64,000 nt of DNA from Carnobacterium divergens DSM 20623 (GTDB lineage: Bacteria; Bacillota; Bacilli; Lactobacillales; Carnobacteriaceae): contig NZ_JQLO01000001.1 in assembly GCF_000744255.1 (NCBI RefSeq), positions 1,984,001 to 2,048,000 on the forward strand, in the 5' to 3' direction. The notes below the pieces were generated by a model, which had not been told where the DNA came from, ran no database searches, and was given only the letters and a program-made list of their open reading frames with translations. This document shows positions 44,845 to 56,648 of this stretch, piece after piece (position 1 is the first letter of the stretch; the number at the start of each line of letters is the position of its first letter). The position numbers and the translations under genes are program-made.

Positions 44845-45642
44845 TTAAGTTCTTAAATATACAAGTAAAACAGTTACCACTGCGTATACTAAAATTACGA
44901 GTGTATCATTGCGTTTCCATTTTAGTAAGCGATATTTGGTTCGACCTTCCCCACCTTGATAGCCTCGAGCCTCCATTGCTGTTGCAAGCTCTTCCGCGCG
45001 GTTAAAGGAACTGACAAAAAGCGGGACTAGTAATGGGACGATGGATTTCATTTGTTGGAAGACATTGCCTTCACCAAAATCAACTCCACGAGCCCGTTGA
45101 GCGTTCATAATTTTTTCCGTTTCATCCATCAATGTCGGAACAAATCGCAATGCTATCGATAGCATTAACGCAATTTCATGCACTGGAAATTTAACTACAT
45201 TTAATGGGCGTAATAAAAATTCAATCGCATCGGTTAATGCTAAAGGCGCCGTAGTTAACGTCAATAAGGTCGACATAAAAATAATCAACACAAAACGACA
45301 GAAGATAAATACACCGTTTAACAACCCAAATTGTGAGATGACGATTGGTCCCCACTCAAAGTAGACTTCACCACCTCGGCTAAATAAAACTTGTAAGACA
45401 ACGGTAAACAAGATTAACCAAATTAGTGGTTTTACGCCGTTAATAAAAAACTTATACTTGATTTTAGAAAGAGCGATTGTTGCCATTGTAAAGGCAAATA
45501 AAAATAAATATGTTTGCCAATTGTTTGCTAAAAAGATAATACCAATAAAGTAAAAACTTGCTAGTAATTTTGCTCGCGGGTCTAAACGATGAATAATCGA
45601 ATCCCCAGGTATATAACGACCAAAAATCAGTTTGTCCATCAT
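44845..45642 (-). CDS. ecfT: Energy-coupling factor transporter membrane protein EcfT
   Basis: A 265-residue membrane scaffold of group II ECF vitamin transporters. It has about six hydrophobic segments and the two coupling-helix motifs AQRARG and AMEARGY that contact the ATPases. It links the EcfA1-EcfA2 pair to interchangeable substrate-binding S components located elsewhere in the genome. Its ATG overlaps the ecfA2 stop by four bases (ATGA). Confidence 0.95.
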   Translation of the reverse strand: MMDKLIFGRYIPGDSIIHRLDPRAKLLASFYFIGIIFLANNWQTYLFLFAFTMATIALSKIKYKFFINGVKPLIWLILFTVVLQVLFSRGGEVYFEWGPIVISQFGLLNGVFIFCRFVLIIFMSTLLTLTTAPLALTDAIEFLLRPLNVVKFPVHEIALMLSIALRFVPTLMDETEKIMNAQRARGVDFGEGNVFQQMKSIVPLLVPLFVSSFNRAEELATAMEARGYQGGEGRTKYRLLKWKRNDTLVILVYAVVTVLLVYLRT

Positions 45643-46514
45643 TTGCCGTCACCTGCTTTGTCTTGAATTTTCGTCACAAGCAAATCAGCTAAAGCCTCTG
45701 TCGTTAATGGCAATTCGCCTAAGTCAACACCTGTTCGTGCTTCAAAATAGTTACTGAAAGCAACCGCCGTTGGCACTCCTAATTGTTTTTCCTTTAACCA
45801 ATCGGATTCTTTAAAAATCTCACTCGGTAAGCCTTTTTTCACAATTGTGCCACCTTCTAAAACAACCATTTGATCCGCATAATCTGCCACGTCATCCATT
45901 TGATGGGTTACTAAAACGATTGTCAGTCCCTTTTCTTTATAGAGATAGTGAAACATTTCCATCATATCTAGACGTCCTTTTGGATCTAAGCCTGCTGTTG
46001 GTTCATCTAAGACCAAGACATCTGGCTCCATCGCTAAGACACCTGCAATCGCCACACGGCGCATCTGGCCACCGGATAGATCAAATGGTGAGCGTTCCAT
46101 ATAAGATTCGTCTAAGCCCACCAAATCAAGCATTTCTTTTGCTAGCGCTTTGCCTTCTTCTTCCGTTGCGCCAAAATTTCGAGGACCAAATGCAATATCC
46201 TTTGCGATGGTCTCTTCAAAAAGCTGCGCTTCTGGAAATTGAAACACAATACCAACTTTTTTACGAATGCTTTTTAGGTTCTTATTATTGGTTTCAGGTG
46301 TAATCACACGATCGCCAATCGTTACAACACCTTCAGTAGGTTTCATTAGTGCATTTAAGTGTTGTAATACAGTCGATTTCCCACTACCAGTATGTCCCAC
46401 TAACGCTGTAAAACTGCCTGATTTGATTTCTAAATCAATATCATATAAGGCGCGATTTTGAAAAGGAGTGCCTTTTTGGTAGGTATAGCCTACTTTTTCG
46501 AAAGTAATGTCCAT
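45639..46514 (-). CDS. ecfA2: Energy-coupling factor ATPase EcfA2
   Basis: A 291-residue ATPase with Walker A GHTGSGKST, Q-loop FQFPEAQLF, signature LSGGQMRR and Walker B VLVLDEPTAGLD, plus a C-terminal dimerisation extension. With EcfA1 and EcfT it powers uptake of vitamins such as riboflavin or folate. The ATG at 46512-46514 is chosen because GGTGG lies about 7 nt upstream; the gene overlaps the end of ecfA1 by 25 nt. Confidence 0.95.
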   Translation of the reverse strand: MDITFEKVGYTYQKGTPFQNRALYDIDLEIKSGSFTALVGHTGSGKSTVLQHLNALMKPTEGVVTIGDRVITPETNNKNLKSIRKKVGIVFQFPEAQLFEETIAKDIAFGPRNFGATEEEGKALAKEMLDLVGLDESYMERSPFDLSGGQMRRVAIAGVLAMEPDVLVLDEPTAGLDPKGRLDMMEMFHYLYKEKGLTIVLVTHQMDDVADYADQMVVLEGGTIVKKGLPSEIFKESDWLKEKQLGVPTAVAFSNYFEARTGVDLGELPLTTEALADLLVTKIQDKAGDGK

Positions 46515-47329
46515 AGCCAATCCACCATCCCTTCCTCAGTTAAATACTCTTCTGGTACTGTGATATTTCTAGCCTTCAATGCTGACTTTAATTTTTCTGG
46601 AAATGGCAAATCTAAGCCCATTTCAATCAGCTCATCCCCATAAGAGAAAATTTCTTCTGGAGTCCCTTCTTTAATCAACTTGCCCTCTTTCATCACTAAC
46701 ACACGATTTGCACTAGCCGCTTCATTGATGTCATGAGTGATTGAAATCACCGTTAAATTAGCAGTCTCTTTGATTGCTCGCACAGTCGCAAGTACTTCTT
46801 CTCGGCCTTGAGGATCCAGCATACTTGTTGCTTCATCTAAGATAATAATATCTGGACGCAGTGCCACCACACCGGCAATGGCCACTCGTTGCTTTTGTCC
46901 ACCTGAAAGTCTGGCCGGCTCTTTTTCAAGATAATCCGTCATTTTCACTTTATCAATTGCGTCTTTTACGCGTTCTATCATTTTTTCACGGGGAACACCT
47001 ATATTTTCTAAACCAAAAGCTACATCATCTTGAACCGTTGAACCTACAAATTGATTGTCTGGATTTTGAAAGACCATTCCAACCATTTTTCGAATATCCC
47101 AAACAGATTCTTCCGTTAAAAGATGTCCGCCAACGGTAACCGTTCCTTGAGTTGGAGCTAGTAACCCATTAATGGTTTTCGCTAAGGTGGATTTTCCTGA
47201 ACCGTTATGTCCAATAATTGCAATCCATTCTCCAGCTTCAATATCAAGTGAGACACCGTCAATTGCTAAACCTTCTGCATCTGGATGATATTTATAGGAT
47301 ATGTCATTTAATGTTATAATTTTCTCCAC
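46490..47329 (-). CDS. ecfA1: Energy-coupling factor ATPase EcfA1
   Basis: A 279-residue ATPase with Walker A GHNGSGKST, Q-loop FQNPDNQFVG, signature LSGGQKQR and Walker B IIILDEATSMLD. It is the first gene of ecfA1-ecfA2-ecfT. I start it at GTG 47327-47329 because GGAGG lies 8 nt upstream; the ATG at 47344 would sit on that same ribosome binding site. In many Lactobacillales ecfA1 directly follows rplQ; here a peptidase/transporter pair is inserted between. Confidence 0.94.
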   Translation of the reverse strand: MEKIITLNDISYKYHPDAEGLAIDGVSLDIEAGEWIAIIGHNGSGKSTLAKTINGLLAPTQGTVTVGGHLLTEESVWDIRKMVGMVFQNPDNQFVGSTVQDDVAFGLENIGVPREKMIERVKDAIDKVKMTDYLEKEPARLSGGQKQRVAIAGVVALRPDIIILDEATSMLDPQGREEVLATVRAIKETANLTVISITHDINEAASANRVLVMKEGKLIKEGTPEEIFSYGDELIEMGLDLPFPEKLKSALKARNITVPEEYLTEEGMVDWLWTLLSKK

Positions 47330-47364
47330 TGACGAAACCTCCATATTGATTCAATTCAATCCCT

Positions 47365-47392
47365 ATAAGACTATCAAAAAAGAGAGTCTTAT
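47365..47392 (-). promoter_or_regulatory. Inverted repeat upstream of ecfA1
   Basis: ATAAGACT and AGTCTTAT are perfect 8-bp arms separated by 12 nt, 36 nt before the ecfA1 start. It overlaps the region where a promoter is expected (TTGCAT lies just upstream on the minus strand), so it may be an operator or a leader hairpin. Confidence 0.4.
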
Positions 47393-47440
47393 GCAATATT
47401 ATTTGTTTTAACTCCCTCTATTATAATGTTTCTGAAATTC

Positions 47441-47480
47441 AAAAACTAGCCTAAAATTTTCCCTTAGACTAGTTTTTTTA
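47441..47480 (-). terminator. Terminator of the M20D peptidase operon
   Basis: AAAACTAG...TTTTAGGCTAGTTTT forms a hairpin directly behind the peptidase stop codon, with T-rich sequence after it on the minus strand. Confidence 0.8.
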
Positions 47481-48650
47481 TTAGTTATTTAAATAGTTAT
47501 ATGCGTACTGAGCATACATCTCTGCCCCCATTTTCATTGCGTCTTCATCAACGTTGAATTTCCCATGGTGGTGCGCCCATTCTGTGTCTTTAGCTGGATT
47601 TCCACAGCCCACTAGAGCAAAGCAACCTGGAGTATGTTCTGTAAAGTAGCTAAAATCTTCCCCACCAGTAGTTGGTGGCTCTTGAAGTAATGCGTCCTCA
47701 CCAAAGCTATCTTGAATAATTTTTTGCGCAAACAAGGCATCTTTTTCATCATTTACAACTGGAAGCGTCCCGTATTGGTAATCAACTGCTGCTGTTGCTC
47801 CGTAAGTTAACGCTGTATGTTCTGCATATCGTTGAATCGCTTTTTTTACTCGCTCTCTTGTTTCAATACTAAAGCAACGAACGGTTCCTTCTAAACGTGC
47901 ATTTTCCGCAATGACATTGAATCGCGTTCCAACATCCATTCTACCAATCGTCACTACTACTGGATCTAACGGATGTGTCTCTCTTGAAACGATTGCTTGA
48001 ACATTCATTACAAAAGCAGACGCCACCATCGTTGCATCAATACATGCATCTGGCATCGCCCCATGACCTCCTCGTCCAGTAAAATCAATTGTGAAAATAT
48101 CAGCAGAAGCAAATGAAGAACCTACTACACAAGAAACTTTTCCCGAAGGCATTTGTGACCAAATGTGAATGCCAAAAACATTGTCTACCTCTTCGACAGC
48201 ACCTTGCTCCACCATCGCTTTAGCCCCTTTTGCATTTTCTTCAGACGGTTGAAAAATAAATCGTATCGTTCCTTTAATATCAGATTGAATCTCTTTTAAA
48301 GCTTTAGCAGCCGTTACCAGCATCGCTGTATGGGCATCGTGTCCACAGGCATGCATTTTACCGTCTTCTAAAGATTTATAAGCTAATCCTTCATTTAATT
48401 CTTGAACAGGTAATGCATCCATGTCAGCACGTAACGCTACTGTCTTACCAGGTTTCCCTCCTACTAACTCTGCAATCAAACCAGTAGGAACTGTTTTTCT
48501 ATAAGGAATTCCTAACTTATCCATTTCATCTGCTACTTTTTGAGTCGTACGAAATTCTTCCCATTGCAATTCTGGGTGTTGATGTAAATCTCGTCTAAAT
48601 GCAATCATTTCTTCTTCGTATTTTTTAACACTAGCTTTTAAATTCCCCAT
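47481..48650 (-). CDS. M20D family metallo-amidohydrolase/peptidase
   Basis: A 389-residue zinc-dependent amidohydrolase related to hippurate hydrolase and N-acyl amino acid hydrolases. Metal-binding motifs are visible: HACGHDAH, PSEEN, and HHHGKF near the C-terminus, with GGEDFSYF between. The dimerisation domain lies in the middle (about 180-290). It probably removes acyl groups from amino acids or cleaves small peptides in the cytoplasm. The ATG at 48648-48650 has GAGGT 8 nt upstream. It follows a transporter gene by 17 nt, so the imported compound is probably its substrate. Confidence 0.87.
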   Translation of the reverse strand: MGNLKASVKKYEEEMIAFRRDLHQHPELQWEEFRTTQKVADEMDKLGIPYRKTVPTGLIAELVGGKPGKTVALRADMDALPVQELNEGLAYKSLEDGKMHACGHDAHTAMLVTAAKALKEIQSDIKGTIRFIFQPSEENAKGAKAMVEQGAVEEVDNVFGIHIWSQMPSGKVSCVVGSSFASADIFTIDFTGRGGHGAMPDACIDATMVASAFVMNVQAIVSRETHPLDPVVVTIGRMDVGTRFNVIAENARLEGTVRCFSIETRERVKKAIQRYAEHTALTYGATAAVDYQYGTLPVVNDEKDALFAQKIIQDSFGEDALLQEPPTTGGEDFSYFTEHTPGCFALVGCGNPAKDTEWAHHHGKFNVDEDAMKMGAEMYAQYAYNYLNN

Positions 48651-48667
48651 CAATTAAGACCTCATTT

Positions 48668-49873
48668 CTATAAATTTGATAAAATGCTTGAAAAAATACC
48701 TGCTAAAACAACAGATACGATTGTAACCGTGATAAAGCCTGCTACTAGCATCGGAGGCAGCATATGACTTGTTAATGCTTCTTGCTCTTTCTTGTCTTCT
48801 GTCAAAGCTTGGATCACTTCATTGGTAATAATATAATCTGCTGGGAAACCATAGAGCGCTGTTAGCGAAACTGCAAAAGCCATTTCTTTACTCACACCTA
48901 GTAGCCTTCCTATAATTGCTGAAAATACATACATTCCAAATACTCCAATGACAATAATTCCTACCATCGGCAACAATAATTCTTTTAGCATTTCTGGTGT
49001 CGCATTTTTTAATCCATCAAAGATAAACAACATCAAGCCTAAAATTGCAAAACCAAAACCATTTGCTTTTTGAAGTGGTTGTTTTTCTAAGAAACCACTA
49101 CTTGAAGCTATAACTCCAAATAATAAACACAAAACAAACGGGCTAACTGAAACAAATGGAGCCAACCAAACAGAAACATAATAAGCGAACATTCCAACAA
49201 TGGACAATCTAAAAAATCTAGAAAAATTTGTATGATATCGTTTTGGAACTTTGGCAAATAATTTAGGAATTTCTTCATCCTCTTCTTTTATTGCTTTTTG
49301 CTGTTCTTGCTCATTTGTAGGAGTCCATTCGCCACTTCGATAGTTGGCTAGCATTCGTTTGCCTTCCTTTTTCAACATAATCGATGTCAAAGGATACCCT
49401 GCAAAACCTTGCATCACATAGATCAAAATTGCAAGCACGGATAATGACATCAAACCAGCCTGTTGTGCTGCTTCTGACATAATCAAAGAGGAAACAACTC
49501 CACCCACCAATGGAGGGATCGCTACTAAAATCGTTTGTAAATCAAAAAACAACATCCCAACTGTTAAAAGTAAGACAACAATTCCAGCAATTCCTGACAG
49601 TGTGATGACAATCGTTTTCCACTGATTGATTAGCTCCTTAACAGAAAGCAATGTTCCCATATTGGTAATTAGCAAGTACATCAGTAACGTAGCTACGACA
49701 CTTGGAATACCTGCGACTTCAACAATATTCTTTGGAAAAATAGTCCAATACCCAATAATAAACAAGACTGCACAAACAAAGACAGAGGATACCCAAGCTT
49801 TCGTTTTAGCAGATATAATATCTCCTATGTATAAAATTCCCATCAATAAAGTAAAAGCTAACATTTGCGACAT
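48668..49873 (-). CDS. Multi-pass membrane transporter, GltS-like (putative)
   Basis: A 401-residue protein with about eleven hydrophobic helices and a charged loop near residues 175-220. It loosely resembles sodium/glutamate symporters and related uncharacterised carriers (LVGGVVSSLIMSEAA and LTALYGFPADYI being likely pore regions). The ATG at 49871-49873 has GGGGA 6 nt upstream. It is co-transcribed with an M20D amidohydrolase, so it may import a peptide or an acylated amino acid. The family assignment is tentative. Confidence 0.6.
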   Translation of the reverse strand: MSQMLAFTLLMGILYIGDIISAKTKAWVSSVFVCAVLFIIGYWTIFPKNIVEVAGIPSVVATLLMYLLITNMGTLLSVKELINQWKTIVITLSGIAGIVVLLLTVGMLFFDLQTILVAIPPLVGGVVSSLIMSEAAQQAGLMSLSVLAILIYVMQGFAGYPLTSIMLKKEGKRMLANYRSGEWTPTNEQEQQKAIKEEDEEIPKLFAKVPKRYHTNFSRFFRLSIVGMFAYYVSVWLAPFVSVSPFVLCLLFGVIASSSGFLEKQPLQKANGFGFAILGLMLFIFDGLKNATPEMLKELLLPMVGIIVIGVFGMYVFSAIIGRLLGVSKEMAFAVSLTALYGFPADYIITNEVIQALTEDKKEQEALTSHMLPPMLVAGFITVTIVSVVLAGIFSSILSNL

Positions 49874-49893
49874 AAACATTCCCCATGTTGTGT

Positions 49894-49949
49894 TATTGTC
49901 AGAATATTCTGATTTACAATAGTATACAAAAGAACCATTTGAATTGCAA
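49894..49949 (-). promoter_or_regulatory. Promoter and candidate CodY box of the transporter-peptidase operon
   Basis: On the minus strand TTGCAA (49944-49949), a 17-bp spacer and TATACT (49921-49926) form a strong promoter. Downstream of the -10 stands the perfect palindrome TCAGAATATTCTGA (49899-49912). The overlapping 15-mer AATATTCTGACAATA (49894-49908) matches the CodY consensus AATTTTCWGAAAATT at 12 of 15 positions, which would fit nutrient repression. Confidence 0.6.
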
Positions 49950-49999
49950 CCTTATTTTAAAACAAGCGTTAGTTTACGATTCTAATCCAAATAAAAAAA

Positions 50000-50040
50000 C
50001 AGTTTTTACGAGCTCTTTTAAAAGAGTTTCGTAAAAACTG
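50000..50040 (-). terminator. Strong hairpin terminator downstream of rplQ
   Basis: A 12-bp perfect stem CAGTTTTTACGA/TCGTAAAAACTG with an inner CTCTTTTAAAAGAG is followed on the minus strand by TTTTTTT. Confidence 0.88.
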
Positions 50041-50195
50041 CTAGAAAACAAAAAAAATAATCACCTTTGATGAATTTACCTCCCCTGAAAACATTCAGGG
50101 GAAGTTTCGAGCTAGACTTGGAAGTAAACTTCCATCATCGTAACACTCTTTACAAACATCGATAAAGTGAAGCATTTGTAATGTTTAAATTGAAA
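50041..50195 (-). other. Structured 3' region behind rplQ
   Basis: Between the rplQ stop and the strong terminator lie further hairpins: CCCCTGAATGTTTTCAGGGG, GGAAGTTTACTTCC, and a weaker TCATCAAAGGTGA stem followed by TTTTTTTT that may already terminate transcription. No ORF is supported. It may be only a structured 3' UTR of the ribosomal operon. Confidence 0.5.
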
Positions 50196-50576
50196 TTAAA
50201 CCAATTCAATGATAACCATTGGTGCAGCGTCTCCGCGGCGAGGTTCAGTTTTCATGATACGAGTGTATCCACCTTGACGCTCAGCGTAACGAGGTGCTAC
50301 ATCGCCAAATAATTTTTGTAAAGCTGATTCAGTAACAATTTTTTCGCCATCTTCTTTAACAGAAGCAACTTCGTTACGAACAAATGCAGCTGCCTGACGA
50401 CGAGCGTGCAAATCGCCACGTTTACCTAAAGTAATCATTTTTTCAGTTGTAGAGCGAACTTCTTTAGCACGAGCCTCAGTTGTTACAATACGTTCGTTAA
50501 TGATTAAATCAGTCGTTAAATCGCGCAACATTGCTTTACGTTGTGAACTTGTACGTCCTAATTTACGGTAACCCAT
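50196..50576 (-). CDS. rplQ: 50S ribosomal protein L17
   Basis: A 126-residue protein beginning [20 protein letters not shown], the typical short bacterial form. It ends [13 protein letters not shown]17 lies near the exit of the peptide tunnel. GGGAGG precedes the ATG. It is the last gene of the alpha operon, 26 nt behind rpoA, and several hairpins follow. Confidence 0.97.
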   Translation of the reverse strand: MGYRKLGRTSSQRKAMLRDLTTDLIINERIVTTEARAKEVRSTTEKMITLGKRGDLHARRQAAAFVRNEVASVKEDGEKIVTESALQKLFGDVAPRYAERQGGYTRIMKTEPRRGDAAPMVIIELV

Positions 50577-50602
50577 TGTGATTTTCCTCCCTTGATACGG
50601 TA

Positions 50603-51547
50603 CTAGTCGTCTTGACGTAGACCTAAACTTAATTCTGCTAGTTTAAATTTCACTTCTTCAAGTGATTTACGACCAAGATTACGCACCTTAATCATTTCTG
50701 CTTCAGATTTGTCTGTCAATTCTTGAACGGAGTTAATACCAGCACGTTTCAAACAGTTGTATGAACGTACAGATAAATCTAGTTCTTCAATTGTCATCTC
50801 AAGCATTTTTTCTTTATGCGTTTCTTCTTTTTCTACCATGATTTCAGCTTTACGGGCTTCATCAGTTAGATTTACGAAGATATTTAAATGCTCTGTAAGA
50901 ATTTTAGCTGCTAAACTCACAGCCTCTTCTGGGCTAATAGAACCATCTGCCCATACATCAAGTGTTAATTTGTCAAAGTTATCTTTTTGACCCACTCGAG
51001 TATTTTCTACTTGATAGTTCACACGACTAACTGGGGTGTAAATCGAGTCGACTGGTAATACACCAATAGGCATATCATCGTGTTTATTATGTTCAGCTCT
51101 TGCATAACCTCTTCCTGATTTTGCAGTTAAACGAACGTGGAAACGTGCGCCTTCAGCTACTGTACAAATGTACAAGTCAGGATTTAAGATTTCAACATCG
51201 CTATCATAAGTGATATCGGCTGCTGTTACAACTGCTGGACCTTTTACATCGATTTCAATCGTTTTATCTTCACCAGAATATAACTTGAGTGCAAGTTTTT
51301 TAATATTCAAAATGATTGAAGTTACATCCTCAACAACGCCATCAACGGTTGAAAATTCATGTAAAACACCATCAATTTGGATAGTAGTTACTGCTGCACC
51401 TGGAAGAGATGACAACAATATACGACGTAGAGAATTCCCTAGCGTTGTACCATAACCACGTTCAAGTGGTTCTACAACGAATTTACCAAACTTGGCATCA
51501 TCGCTGATCTCAATCGTTTCAATTCTTGGTTTTTCAATTTCGATCAT
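50603..51547 (-). CDS. rpoA: RNA polymerase alpha subunit
   Basis: A 314-residue subunit with the N-terminal assembly domain ([14 protein letters not shown]) and, after a flexible linker, the C-terminal domain that binds UP elements and activators ([19 protein letters not shown]). The ATG at 51545-51547 is chosen over one three codons earlier because AAGGGG is 10 nt upstream. It lies between rpsK and rplQ in the alpha operon. Confidence 0.97.
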   Translation of the reverse strand: MIEIEKPRIETIEISDDAKFGKFVVEPLERGYGTTLGNSLRRILLSSLPGAAVTTIQIDGVLHEFSTVDGVVEDVTSIILNIKKLALKLYSGEDKTIEIDVKGPAVVTAADITYDSDVEILNPDLYICTVAEGARFHVRLTAKSGRGYARAEHNKHDDMPIGVLPVDSIYTPVSRVNYQVENTRVGQKDNFDKLTLDVWADGSISPEEAVSLAAKILTEHLNIFVNLTDEARKAEIMVEKEETHKEKMLEMTIEELDLSVRSYNCLKRAGINSVQELTDKSEAEMIKVRNLGRKSLEEVKFKLAELSLGLRQDD

Positions 51548-51620
51548 TCTATACATACCCCTTTCAAAACGTTAAGTTCATGTTACTGAGTGCAAACAAG
51601 TTCAATGTAGCAGCTCTCAA

Positions 51621-52010
51621 TTAAACACGACGGCGTTTTGGAGGGCGGCATCCATTGTGAGGAACTGGAGTTACATCACGAATACCTGTAACTTCTAAAC
51701 CAGTAGCTTGTAATGAACGAATTGCAGCTTCACGTCCTGAACCAGGACCTTTTACAGCAACTTCTACAGTTTTCATACCATGTTCCATACACGCTTTAGC
51801 TGCAACTTCTGCTGCCATTTGAGCTGCGAATGGAGTTGATTTTTTAGATCCACGGTAGCCTAATGATCCAGCTGATGACCATGAAATTGCATTCCCATGA
51901 GTATCAGTAATCATTACAATAGTATTGTTGAATGTTGAACGGATATGTGCTACACCAGATTCAATATTCTTTTTCACACGACGTTTACGAACGACTTTTT
52001 TTCCTGCCAT
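51621..52010 (-). CDS. rpsK: 30S ribosomal protein S11
   Basis: A 129-residue platform protein with the motifs [18 protein letters not shown] and the conserved basic end [16 protein letters not shown] precedes the ATG. It stands between rpsM and rpoA. Confidence 0.97.
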   Translation of the reverse strand: MAGKKVVRKRRVKKNIESGVAHIRSTFNNTIVMITDTHGNAISWSSAGSLGYRGSKKSTPFAAQMAAEVAAKACMEHGMKTVEVAVKGPGSGREAAIRSLQATGLEVTGIRDVTPVPHNGCRPPKRRRV

Positions 52011-52036
52011 GAAGAGTTACCTCCTAACTTAATTAA

Positions 52037-52402
52037 TTATTTTTTCTTGCCTGCAACTGTTCTAGCTGGGCCTTTACGAGTACGCGCGTTGTTTTTCGTG
52101 TTTTGTCCACGAGTTGGTAAACCACGGCGGTGACGCATGCCTCGGTATGATCCGATTTCCATTAAACGTTTGATGTTTAGGTTAACTTCACGACGTAAGT
52201 CACCCTCAACTTTCAACGAGTCAATTTCAGCACGGATGCGATCTAATTGATCATTTGTTAATTCACGTACACGAATTTCTTCTGATACGTCTGCAGCTTT
52301 CAAAACTTCGATAGCTGTGTTTTTACCGATTCCATAAATATAAGTTAAAGAGATTACTACACGTTTATCACGTGGAATATCTACACCTGCAATACGAGCC
52401 AT
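52037..52402 (-). CDS. rpsM: 30S ribosomal protein S13
   Basis: A 121-residue head protein beginning [19 protein letters not shown], with the conserved GIGKNTA helix-hairpin-helix and the C-terminal [19 protein letters not shown] tail that contacts tRNA and S19. GGAGG precedes the ATG. Confidence 0.97.
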   Translation of the reverse strand: MARIAGVDIPRDKRVVISLTYIYGIGKNTAIEVLKAADVSEEIRVRELTNDQLDRIRAEIDSLKVEGDLRREVNLNIKRLMEIGSYRGMRHRRGLPTRGQNTKNNARTRKGPARTVAGKKK

Positions 52403-52433
52403 TACAATTACACCTCCTGTATATTTTTAGTTA

Positions 52434-52550
<117 letters not shown>

Positions 52551-52581
52551 CTATACCTCCCATTTTATTGACGGAGTACAA

Positions 52582-52800
52582 TTATTTAAAGCGATAGGTA
52601 ATGCGACCGCGAGTTAAATCATACGGTGACAATTCTACTGTTACTTTGTCTCCAGGTAAAATACGAATGTAGTGCATACGGATTTTTCCTGAAACATGAG
52701 CCAATACAACATGCCCATTTTCAAGTTCCACTTTAAACATTGCATTCGGCAAAGTTTCAACGACTGTTCCTTCAATTTCAATGACATCGTCTTTAGCCAC
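52582..52800 (-). CDS. infA: Translation initiation factor IF-1
   Basis: A 72-residue OB-fold protein with the standard sequence around [18 protein letters not shown] and the C-terminus [11 protein letters not shown]. It occupies the ribosomal A site during initiation. The start is GTG at 52798-52800 with AGGAGG 8 nt upstream, giving the usual length; the longer reading to 52830 is rejected. A strong promoter lies 140 nt upstream. Confidence 0.96.
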   Translation of the reverse strand: MAKDDVIEIEGTVVETLPNAMFKVELENGHVVLAHVSGKIRMHYIRILPGDKVTVELSPYDLTRGRITYRFK

Positions 52801-52937
52801 GCCTAGTACCTCCTTAAAATTGTTTCGCAAATCAATGCGATAAACTTAGCGAGAACCTTGGCCCCCACCATTCTGTTTCATCTTAACCTATTAATTCTAT
52901 CACAATATAGACGCATTGAAAAGTCAAGACCCCGAAT

Positions 52938-52966
52938 ATTGTACCATAGAATTAAAATAGTGACAA
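52938..52966 (-). promoter_or_regulatory. Internal promoter for infA and the alpha operon
   Basis: On the minus strand TTGTCA (52961-52966), a 17-bp spacer and an extended -10, TGGTACAAT (TACAAT at 52938-52943), form a strong promoter in the only large gap of the ribosomal cluster. It should drive infA-rpmJ-rpsM-rpsK-rpoA-rplQ independently of secY-adk. A second TTGACT is present closer to infA. Confidence 0.75.
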
Positions 52967-52991
52967 GCCCCTCATGAGACTACCGCTTTTC

Positions 52992-53020
52992 CTCGTTCAA
53001 CAATTTGGATAAAACGAGGC
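52992..53020 (-). terminator. Hairpin behind adk
   Basis: CCTCGTT pairs with AACGAGG in the gap behind adk, but no T-run follows on the minus strand. It may be a weak terminator or processing site at the end of the spc operon. Confidence 0.4.
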
Positions 53021-53049
53021 TTCATTTTCGTCATTAAAAAACTAAGCTT

Positions 53050-55048
<1,999 letters not shown>

Positions 55049-55049
<1 letters not shown>

Positions 55050-55489
55050 TAGATCACCTCGATTGAACCACCAGCAGCAACGATTGCTTTTTCTGCTGCT
55101 TCGGAGAATTTGCTTGCTTTAACAGTCAGTTTACGTTCAACTTGACCATTACCCAAAACTTTAATCCCTGATTTTTCATTTTTAACGATACCAGATTCCA
55201 CCAACAATGCTGGTGTAACTACTGTTCCGTCTTCGAAGCGATTTAATGTTTCTAAATTAACGATTGCAAACTCTTTGCGGTTAATGTTAGTAAAACCACG
55301 TTTTGGTAAACGACGGAATAAAGGTGTTTGTCCACCTTCAAAGCCTAAACGTACTCCACCGCCTGAACGTGAGTTTTGTCCTTTTTGACCGCGACCTGAA
55401 GTTTTACCATTACCAGATGAAGTTCCACGTCCAACGCGGTTACGCACTTTACGAGAACCTTCAGCAGGTTTTAATTCATGAAGTTTCAT
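55049..55489 (-). CDS. rplO: 50S ribosomal protein L15
   Basis: A 146-residue protein with the glycine- and arginine-rich N-terminal extension ([19 protein letters not shown]) and the [18 protein letters not shown] motif. AAGGAGG precedes the ATG. It is coupled to secY by a one-base overlap. Confidence 0.97.
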
Positions 55490-55531
55490 ATAGATTGGGC
55501 ACCTCCTTCAATAATAAGTCTCATTCTTTTT

Positions 55532-55711
55532 TTAAACTTCTTTTACGTCCACTAAATGCGAAATTGTGTTAACCATACCTTTGATTGCTTCATTAGCTGG
55601 TTTCACGACAGTGCTGTTCAGTTTGTTTAAACCTAGAGCTTTCGCAGTATCTTTTTGATTTTGAGGACGTCCGATAACGCTACGTTTTAAAGTAATTTCT
55701 AAATTAGCCAT
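55532..55711 (-). CDS. rpmD: 50S ribosomal protein L30
   Basis: A 59-residue protein found by direct reading. It begins [20 protein letters not shown], contains [13 protein letters not shown] and ends VDVKEV, the usual short bacterial L30. GGAGG lies 9-10 nt before the ATG at 55709-55711. It stands between rpsE and rplO, its standard place. Confidence 0.95.
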   Translation of the reverse strand: MANLEITLKRSVIGRPQNQKDTAKALGLNKLNSTVVKPANEAIKGMVNTISHLVDVKEV

Positions 55712-55726
55712 TTCTTATTGTCCTCC

Positions 55727-56227
55727 TTAACCTGTAATTTCTTCAACTGATTTGCCGCGAAGTTTTGCAACTTCTTCAACACGTTTCAATTGTTTTAAAC
55801 CGTCAACTGTTGCACGAACAACGTTAATTGGAGTGCTTGAGCCTAATGATTTACTTGTAATATCAGCAACACCTGCTAACTCAAGGACCGAACGAACGGG
55901 ACCTCCAGCACTGACTCCAGAACCGGCTACGGCTGGTTTCATTAAGATGTTTCCGCCGCCAAAGCGTCCGATAACTTCATGAGGAATTGTTGAATCTACC
56001 ATTGGTACTTCAACAAGATTCTTCTTAGCATCTTCAATTGCTTTACGGATAGCTTCAGGTACTTCTTGGGCTTTCCCAGTACCGAAACCTACGTGACCAT
56101 TTCTATCTCCTACAACTACTAAAGCAGCAAAACGTAAACGACGTCCACCTTTAACAACTTTAGTAACACGGTTGATAGCAACGACACGGTCTTCTAATTC
56201 CAAATGTGTTGGATCGATATAAACCAT
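55727..56227 (-). CDS. rpsE: 30S ribosomal protein S5
   Basis: A 166-residue protein with the double-stranded-RNA-binding N-terminal domain ([18 protein letters not shown]) and the [18 protein letters not shown] segment. It affects decoding accuracy. GGAGG precedes the ATG. Its neighbours are rplR and rpmD. Confidence 0.97.
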   Translation of the reverse strand: MVYIDPTHLELEDRVVAINRVTKVVKGGRRLRFAALVVVGDRNGHVGFGTGKAQEVPEAIRKAIEDAKKNLVEVPMVDSTIPHEVIGRFGGGNILMKPAVAGSGVSAGGPVRSVLELAGVADITSKSLGSSTPINVVRATVDGLKQLKRVEEVAKLRGKSVEEITG

Positions 56228-56247
56228 GAATGGTATTCCTCCTTTTA

Positions 56248-56604
56248 TTAAAATTCTAGTCCATTTTCGCGAGCAGCTTCAGCTAAAGCTTGTACACGGC
56301 CATGGTAAAGGTAACCACCACGGTCAAAGACTACTTCTTTAACGCCTTTTTCAACAGCGCGTTTAGCTACTAAAGCTCCCACAGCAGATGCTAGTTCAAC
56401 TTTAGTTTCGCCTGATACTTCTTTATCTAATGTAGATGCACTTGCTAGCGTTACACCCGCTACGTCATCAATTAATTGAGCGTAGATGTTTTTGTTTGAA
56501 CGGAAAATGTTCAAGCGTGGGCACTCTGCAGTACCTGAAATCTTAGAGCGAACTCGTGCGTGTCTCTTTTGACGCATTTTGTTTTTATCTAGTTTCGTAA
56601 TCAC
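56248..56604 (-). CDS. rplR: 50S ribosomal protein L18
   Basis: A 118-residue 5S-rRNA-binding protein with [29 protein letters not shown] and the end [13 protein letters not shown] at 56602-56604 has AGAGG 8 nt upstream; the longer reading begins on that ribosome binding site. Confidence 0.96.
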   Translation of the reverse strand: MITKLDKNKMRQKRHARVRSKISGTAECPRLNIFRSNKNIYAQLIDDVAGVTLASASTLDKEVSGETKVELASAVGALVAKRAVEKGVKEVVFDRGGYLYHGRVQALAEAARENGLEF

Positions 56605-56648
56605 AATTGTCACCTCTTTAATAGTTTATTTAGGCTATTCGCAGGCGA

